From NCBI GenBank assembly GCA_030040965.1, contig JASHOT010000121.1, positions 1 to 34,433 on the forward strand: a stretch of 34,433 nucleotides of DNA, given 5' to 3'. Positions 32,211-34,433 of this stretch are shown one piece after another. The position numbers were made by a program, and so were the translations under genes. The notes under the pieces were generated by a model. That model searched no databases. It was not told the origin of the DNA and saw nothing but the letters and a program-made list of their open reading frames with translations. Origin of the DNA: Candidatus Sulfotelmatobacter sp. Lineage in GTDB: Bacteria; Acidobacteriota; Terriglobia; Terriglobales; Acidobacteriaceae. How positions within the stretch are numbered: the first letter of the stretch is position 1; the number at the start of each line of letters is the position of its first letter.

Positions 32211-33344
32211 ATGCATAGATTAATGGCGGGCGTCACCATTCTCGAACATGAACTTTCCGAGCTGCGCCTCGTCGTCGAACGGCAGACCGGCATCCTGCTC
32301 GATTGCCCGAATAGCGCTCTGGTCGCGCACCTTGCCGAATATCTGGAAAAGCACGAACTCGATTCGCCTGCTGCCGTGATTGATCGCCTGCGCGCGAGCG
32401 ATCAGGAGCCCTCGGTTGTTCCCGATTTTCTCGACGGCATTCTTAACGTCAGCACCGGTTTCTATCGCCATCCTGGAGCGATGAACGCCCTGGCTCGCGT
32501 GGTGGTTCCTCAAATCTACGCCCGCAAGTCCGAAGACGGGCCCTGCACCCTGCGCATATGGAGCGCCGGCTGCGGAACCGGCGAAGAGGCTTACTCCATC
32601 GCCATGGCGCTGTGCGATGCCGCGCCCAACGGCAGCGGCTCAGCGAATGGCGCTGCGAAGGATGTTCGCGAAAAAGACGCGCGCGACAAGGATGTGCGCG
32701 AAAAAGACGCGCGCGAGAAGAACGGATCCAGCCGCAACGGCGGCGTCGATTGCTCCAGCGTTCCCGCGTTGCCGGCCACCAAGGACTGGTCTGTGCACAT
32801 TGTCGGCACCGACCTGTTGCCCTCAGCCATCCAGGCCGCCGAGCGTGGCTTGTATCCACAGTCGGCGCTTACCGGACTGCCTCCCGCAACCATCCGCTCC
32901 TGCTTTTCGAAAATTGGAATCTCCAGCGCGAGCCAGAATGGCTCGCAGGAAGCCTTACTGAACGGATCGTCGAACGGGTCTTCCAACGGGACGTCCAATG
33001 GAACGTCCAACGGAACGACGAACGGCAACGGAAGCACCGCACACCTGCTGGTCAAGCCACGCCTGCGCAGCCTGGTGACATTCAACACCATGAACCTGAC
33101 CAAGCCGGTCTACATCGGGCGCTTTGACTGCATCTTCTGCATGGACGTGCTGCCGCATCTTTCCCGCGCCCAGCGCACCGCGCTGCTGGAACGTCTGCAC
33201 CTGTACCTTGAGCCCGGTGGATATCTTTTCTTAAGTCAGACCGAAAAGCTTTCCGCGGCAAATTTGAACTTCCGCTCGGAAACTTTCGACGGCTACACCT
33301 ACCATCGCAAGCCGCTCGCCGCCAGCGCGGCGTACGGAAGATAA
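32211..33344 (+). CDS. CheR-type methyltransferase with low-complexity inserts
   Basis: 377 residues. The N-terminal helical part (ELSELRLVVERQTGILLDCP, then FLDGILNVSTGFYRHPGAM) and the SAM motif (LRIWSAGCGTGEEAYSIAMA) identify the CheR family. VHIVGTDLLPSAIQAAERGL and the C-terminal YIGRFDCIFCMDVLPHLSRA also match. It differs from cheR at 15202 in two ways: an insert of 10-residue repeats, DVREKDARDK and DVREKDAREK (nt 32661-32720), and an Asn/Gly/Ser/Thr repeat of 4-residue units, NGSS/NGTS (nt about 32961-33031). The usual ETSFFR segment is STGFYR. It is probably a methyltransferase for a second set of receptors or a non-receptor target. Confidence 0.88.
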   Translation: MHRLMAGVTILEHELSELRLVVERQTGILLDCPNSALVAHLAEYLEKHELDSPAAVIDRLRASDQEPSVVPDFLDGILNVSTGFYRHPGAMNALARVVVPQIYARKSEDGPCTLRIWSAGCGTGEEAYSIAMALCDAAPNGSGSANGAAKDVREKDARDKDVREKDAREKNGSSRNGGVDCSSVPALPATKDWSVHIVGTDLLPSAIQAAERGLYPQSALTGLPPATIRSCFSKIGISSASQNGSQEALLNGSSNGSSNGTSNGTSNGTTNGNGSTAHLLVKPRLRSLVTFNTMNLTKPVYIGRFDCIFCMDVLPHLSRAQRTALLERLHLYLEPGGYLFLSQTEKLSAANLNFRSETFDGYTYHRKPLAASAAYGR

Positions 33345-33354
33345 AACAGACTAT

Positions 33355-33407
33355 GTAGGGACAGCCGCCCTCGGCTGTCCAGTCGAGCGAAGCTCGACAA
33401 TGCCTAC
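33355..33407. repeat. Palindromic REP-like element upstream of the toxin-antitoxin genes
   Basis: An outer GTAGG/CCTAC pair (33355-33359, 33403-33407) encloses two perfect hairpins: GGACAGCCG, CCCT, CGGCTGTCC (33359-33380) and GTCGAGC, GAA, GCTCGAC (33382-33398). The element could also terminate the accessory operon, but it has no T run. Confidence 0.8.
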
Positions 33408-33416
33408 CTTTCGTGA

Positions 33417-33443
33417 TAGACTAAGCTAACTTAACTTAGTCTA
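33417..33443. promoter_or_regulatory. Operator of the toxin-antitoxin operon
   Basis: TAGACTAAG, 9 bases, CTTAGTCTA: a perfect 9-bp inverted repeat. Its last base is the A of the antitoxin ATG, so bound antitoxin or complex would block both transcription and translation start. Phd/VapB antitoxins commonly autoregulate through such sites. Confidence 0.75.
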
Positions 33444-33688
33444 TGAAGACCGTTAACATCCATGCAGCGAAAACCCAGCTTTCCAAACTGGTAGAGGAAG
33501 CTTCTCAGGGAGAGCCTTTCATCATCGCGAAGGCCGGCAAGCCGATGGTGAAAGTCACGGCGCTGAACGCTCCCGTCGGAAAAGAGATCAAGCGCCTCGG
33601 TTTCATGGCGGGGCAAATCTCCGTGCCGGACGACTTCGACCGCATGGGCGAAAAAGAAATTGAACGCCTCTTCAGCGGCGGAAAATGA
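33443..33688 (+). CDS. Phd/YefM-family antitoxin
   Basis: 81 residues. The DNA-binding N-terminal fold is MKTVNIHAAKTQLSKLVEEA and SQGEPFIIAKAGKPMVKVTA, typical of Phd/YefM. The C-terminal part (ISVPDDFDRMGEKEIERLFS) is the segment that wraps and inhibits a PIN toxin. Its stop overlaps the toxin start (ATGA), the usual coupling for this pair. Confidence 0.94.
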   Translation: MKTVNIHAAKTQLSKLVEEASQGEPFIIAKAGKPMVKVTALNAPVGKEIKRLGFMAGQISVPDDFDRMGEKEIERLFSGGK

Positions 33689-34071
33689 AGCTGTTACTCG
33701 ACACGCATCTGCTGCTGTGGGCCGCCGGCCAGCCAAATCGCCTATCCGCTGCCGCCCGAAAACTCATCGACGCTCCCGCGAATGAGCTTCTCTTCAGTGC
33801 GGCGAGCATCTGGGAAGTCGCCATCAAGCGTGGGCTAGGCCGGAAAGATTTTCAAGCAGACCCGCGATTGCTTCGTCGCGGCCTGCTCGACAATGGCTAC
33901 AGCGAACTGCCCGTTCTAGGCGAACATGTGGTCGTGATCGACAGTCTACCGCCCATCCACAAGGATCCTTTCGACCGGCTGCTGGTGGCGCAAGCCACCG
34001 TGGAAGGGATTACGCTGCTCACCGAGGACACCGTTGTCGCGCAGTACCCTGGGCCGATACGGATGATGTAA
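33685..34071 (+). CDS. vapC: PIN-domain ribonuclease toxin (VapC-like)
   Basis: 128 residues. PIN-domain acidic residues are visible: the first Asp in MKLLLDTHLLLWAA, Glu in FSAASIWEVAIKRGLG, Asp in HKDPFDRLLVAQA and the last Asp in LLTEDTVVAQYP. The family cleaves RNA, in known cases tRNA or rRNA, and is neutralised by the adjacent antitoxin. The length is normal for the PIN subgroup that pairs with Phd-type antitoxins, so the protein looks intact. Confidence 0.94.
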   Translation: MKLLLDTHLLLWAAGQPNRLSAAARKLIDAPANELLFSAASIWEVAIKRGLGRKDFQADPRLLRRGLLDNGYSELPVLGEHVVVIDSLPPIHKDPFDRLLVAQATVEGITLLTEDTVVAQYPGPIRMM

Positions 34072-34433
34072 GGACGAACCCGTCGATCGCTCAGAGCGGA
34101 GTCCCCGCAAGCAAAGCTTCGGTGTCGGTTGCCCCACCCTTGTCCCTGCGCTATTTGCAGGGACAGGGTGGGAGCTTGTAAAGCTGCCCACCCTCTCGCA
34201 AAAGACGCGAGAAGGGTGGGGCAACCCCGCTAACGACGGTTCAATCTCGTCACGATTCTCGTATCGCTAAGGATTATTTAGTGTGGGCTCAAGTTTAGCG
34301 GGACACAGCGCTTGGGTTTCCGTATACACCGATCATCAGCGTGACGCAGTTCTACGCCCAGGCTCGGCCAAAAAAGTCTCTTCGTTTCAAGCTGGCCGTA
34401 CTGTCTTAATACACGAGCATCTGGCAGCGAGAT
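34072..34433. other. Terminal intergenic region
   Basis: It contains the cloverleaf element (34127-34226). The rest shows no convincing gene. A minus-strand frame is open from the right edge to a stop at 34278, about 50 residues, without a recognisable motif. It could be the end of a gene lying outside the window. Confidence 0.4.
34127..34226. repeat. 100-bp cloverleaf palindromic element
   Basis: An outer 15-bp perfect inverted repeat (GGTTGCCCCACCCTT, 34127-34141; AAGGGTGGGGCAACC, 34212-34226) encloses three adjacent hairpins. These are TGTCCCTGC/GCAGGGACA (34141-34165), GGGTGGG/CCCACCC with an inner AGCTT/AAGCT (34166-34193), and TCTCGC/GCGAGA (34194-34212). The CCCACCC and GGGTGGG blocks alternate, so the strand can also fold as two long hairpins. 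Confidence 0.85.

Noticed and set aside
34278..34433. Minus-strand open frame reaching the right edge
   Set aside because: Only about 50 codons, no motif and no start in the window; coding potential cannot be judged.

Overview
The window looks like a piece of an Acidobacteria chromosome, most likely class Terriglobia. This is inferred from protein style, moderately high GC, period-7 and period-8 intergenic repeats, a GloVer-repeat/Ig-like secreted protein remnant and the many GAF/PAS sensors. No rRNA, tRNA or CRISPR array is visible.

Layout. (1) 1-3746, minus strand: the 5' part of a PDZ/membrane/GAF sensor that runs off the left edge, then a decaying two-component locus. That locus holds a receiver remnant, a PAS histidine kinase broken by one frameshift and one stop, an intact Rcp1-type response regulator, and a receiver stub that ends at an intrinsic terminator. 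(2) 3945-10855: rmuC, a secreted CAP-domain protein, a secreted protein of unknown function, a GloVer/Ig-like pseudogene and a secreted GH13 glucosidase with an altered conserved region I. (3) 10894-19193, minus strand: a complete chemosensory operon in the order TonB-like, MCP, cheW, cheR, cheA, cheB, cheY, cheX. (4) 19684-25522, plus strand: a divergent regulatory operon of a multi-GAF/PAS histidine kinase, a single-domain receiver and an NtrC-type sigma-54 activator, with overlapping stop and start codons. (5) 25571-29033, minus strand: nitrite assimilation genes nirA, an FNT channel and hemD. (6) 29686-33344, plus strand: an accessory signalling operon of a PilZ-like protein, an unknown protein with a histone-H1-like tail, a pseudo-receiver/DHp protein without ATPase domain, and a CheR-type methyltransferase with low-complexity inserts. 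(7) 33355-34226: a Phd/PIN toxin-antitoxin pair bracketed by palindromic elements, one of which can fold as a cloverleaf.

Main hypothesis. Both chemosensory operons (3 and 6) have a near-consensus -24/-12 (sigma-54) promoter with exact GG-N10-GC spacing. Upstream of each are TGAGACA/TGTCTCA inverted repeats and a shared 11-mer, GATGAGACTCG, centred roughly 125-180 bp before the predicted start. The sigma-54 activator encoded between the two operons, fed by its kinase, is the obvious candidate to bind these sites, so the region may be one self-contained circuit. Inverted repeats of the same family also lie upstream of the kinase operon, one over its best -35 box, which suggests feedback. No flagellar or pilus gene is present, so the output of the pathway is unknown.
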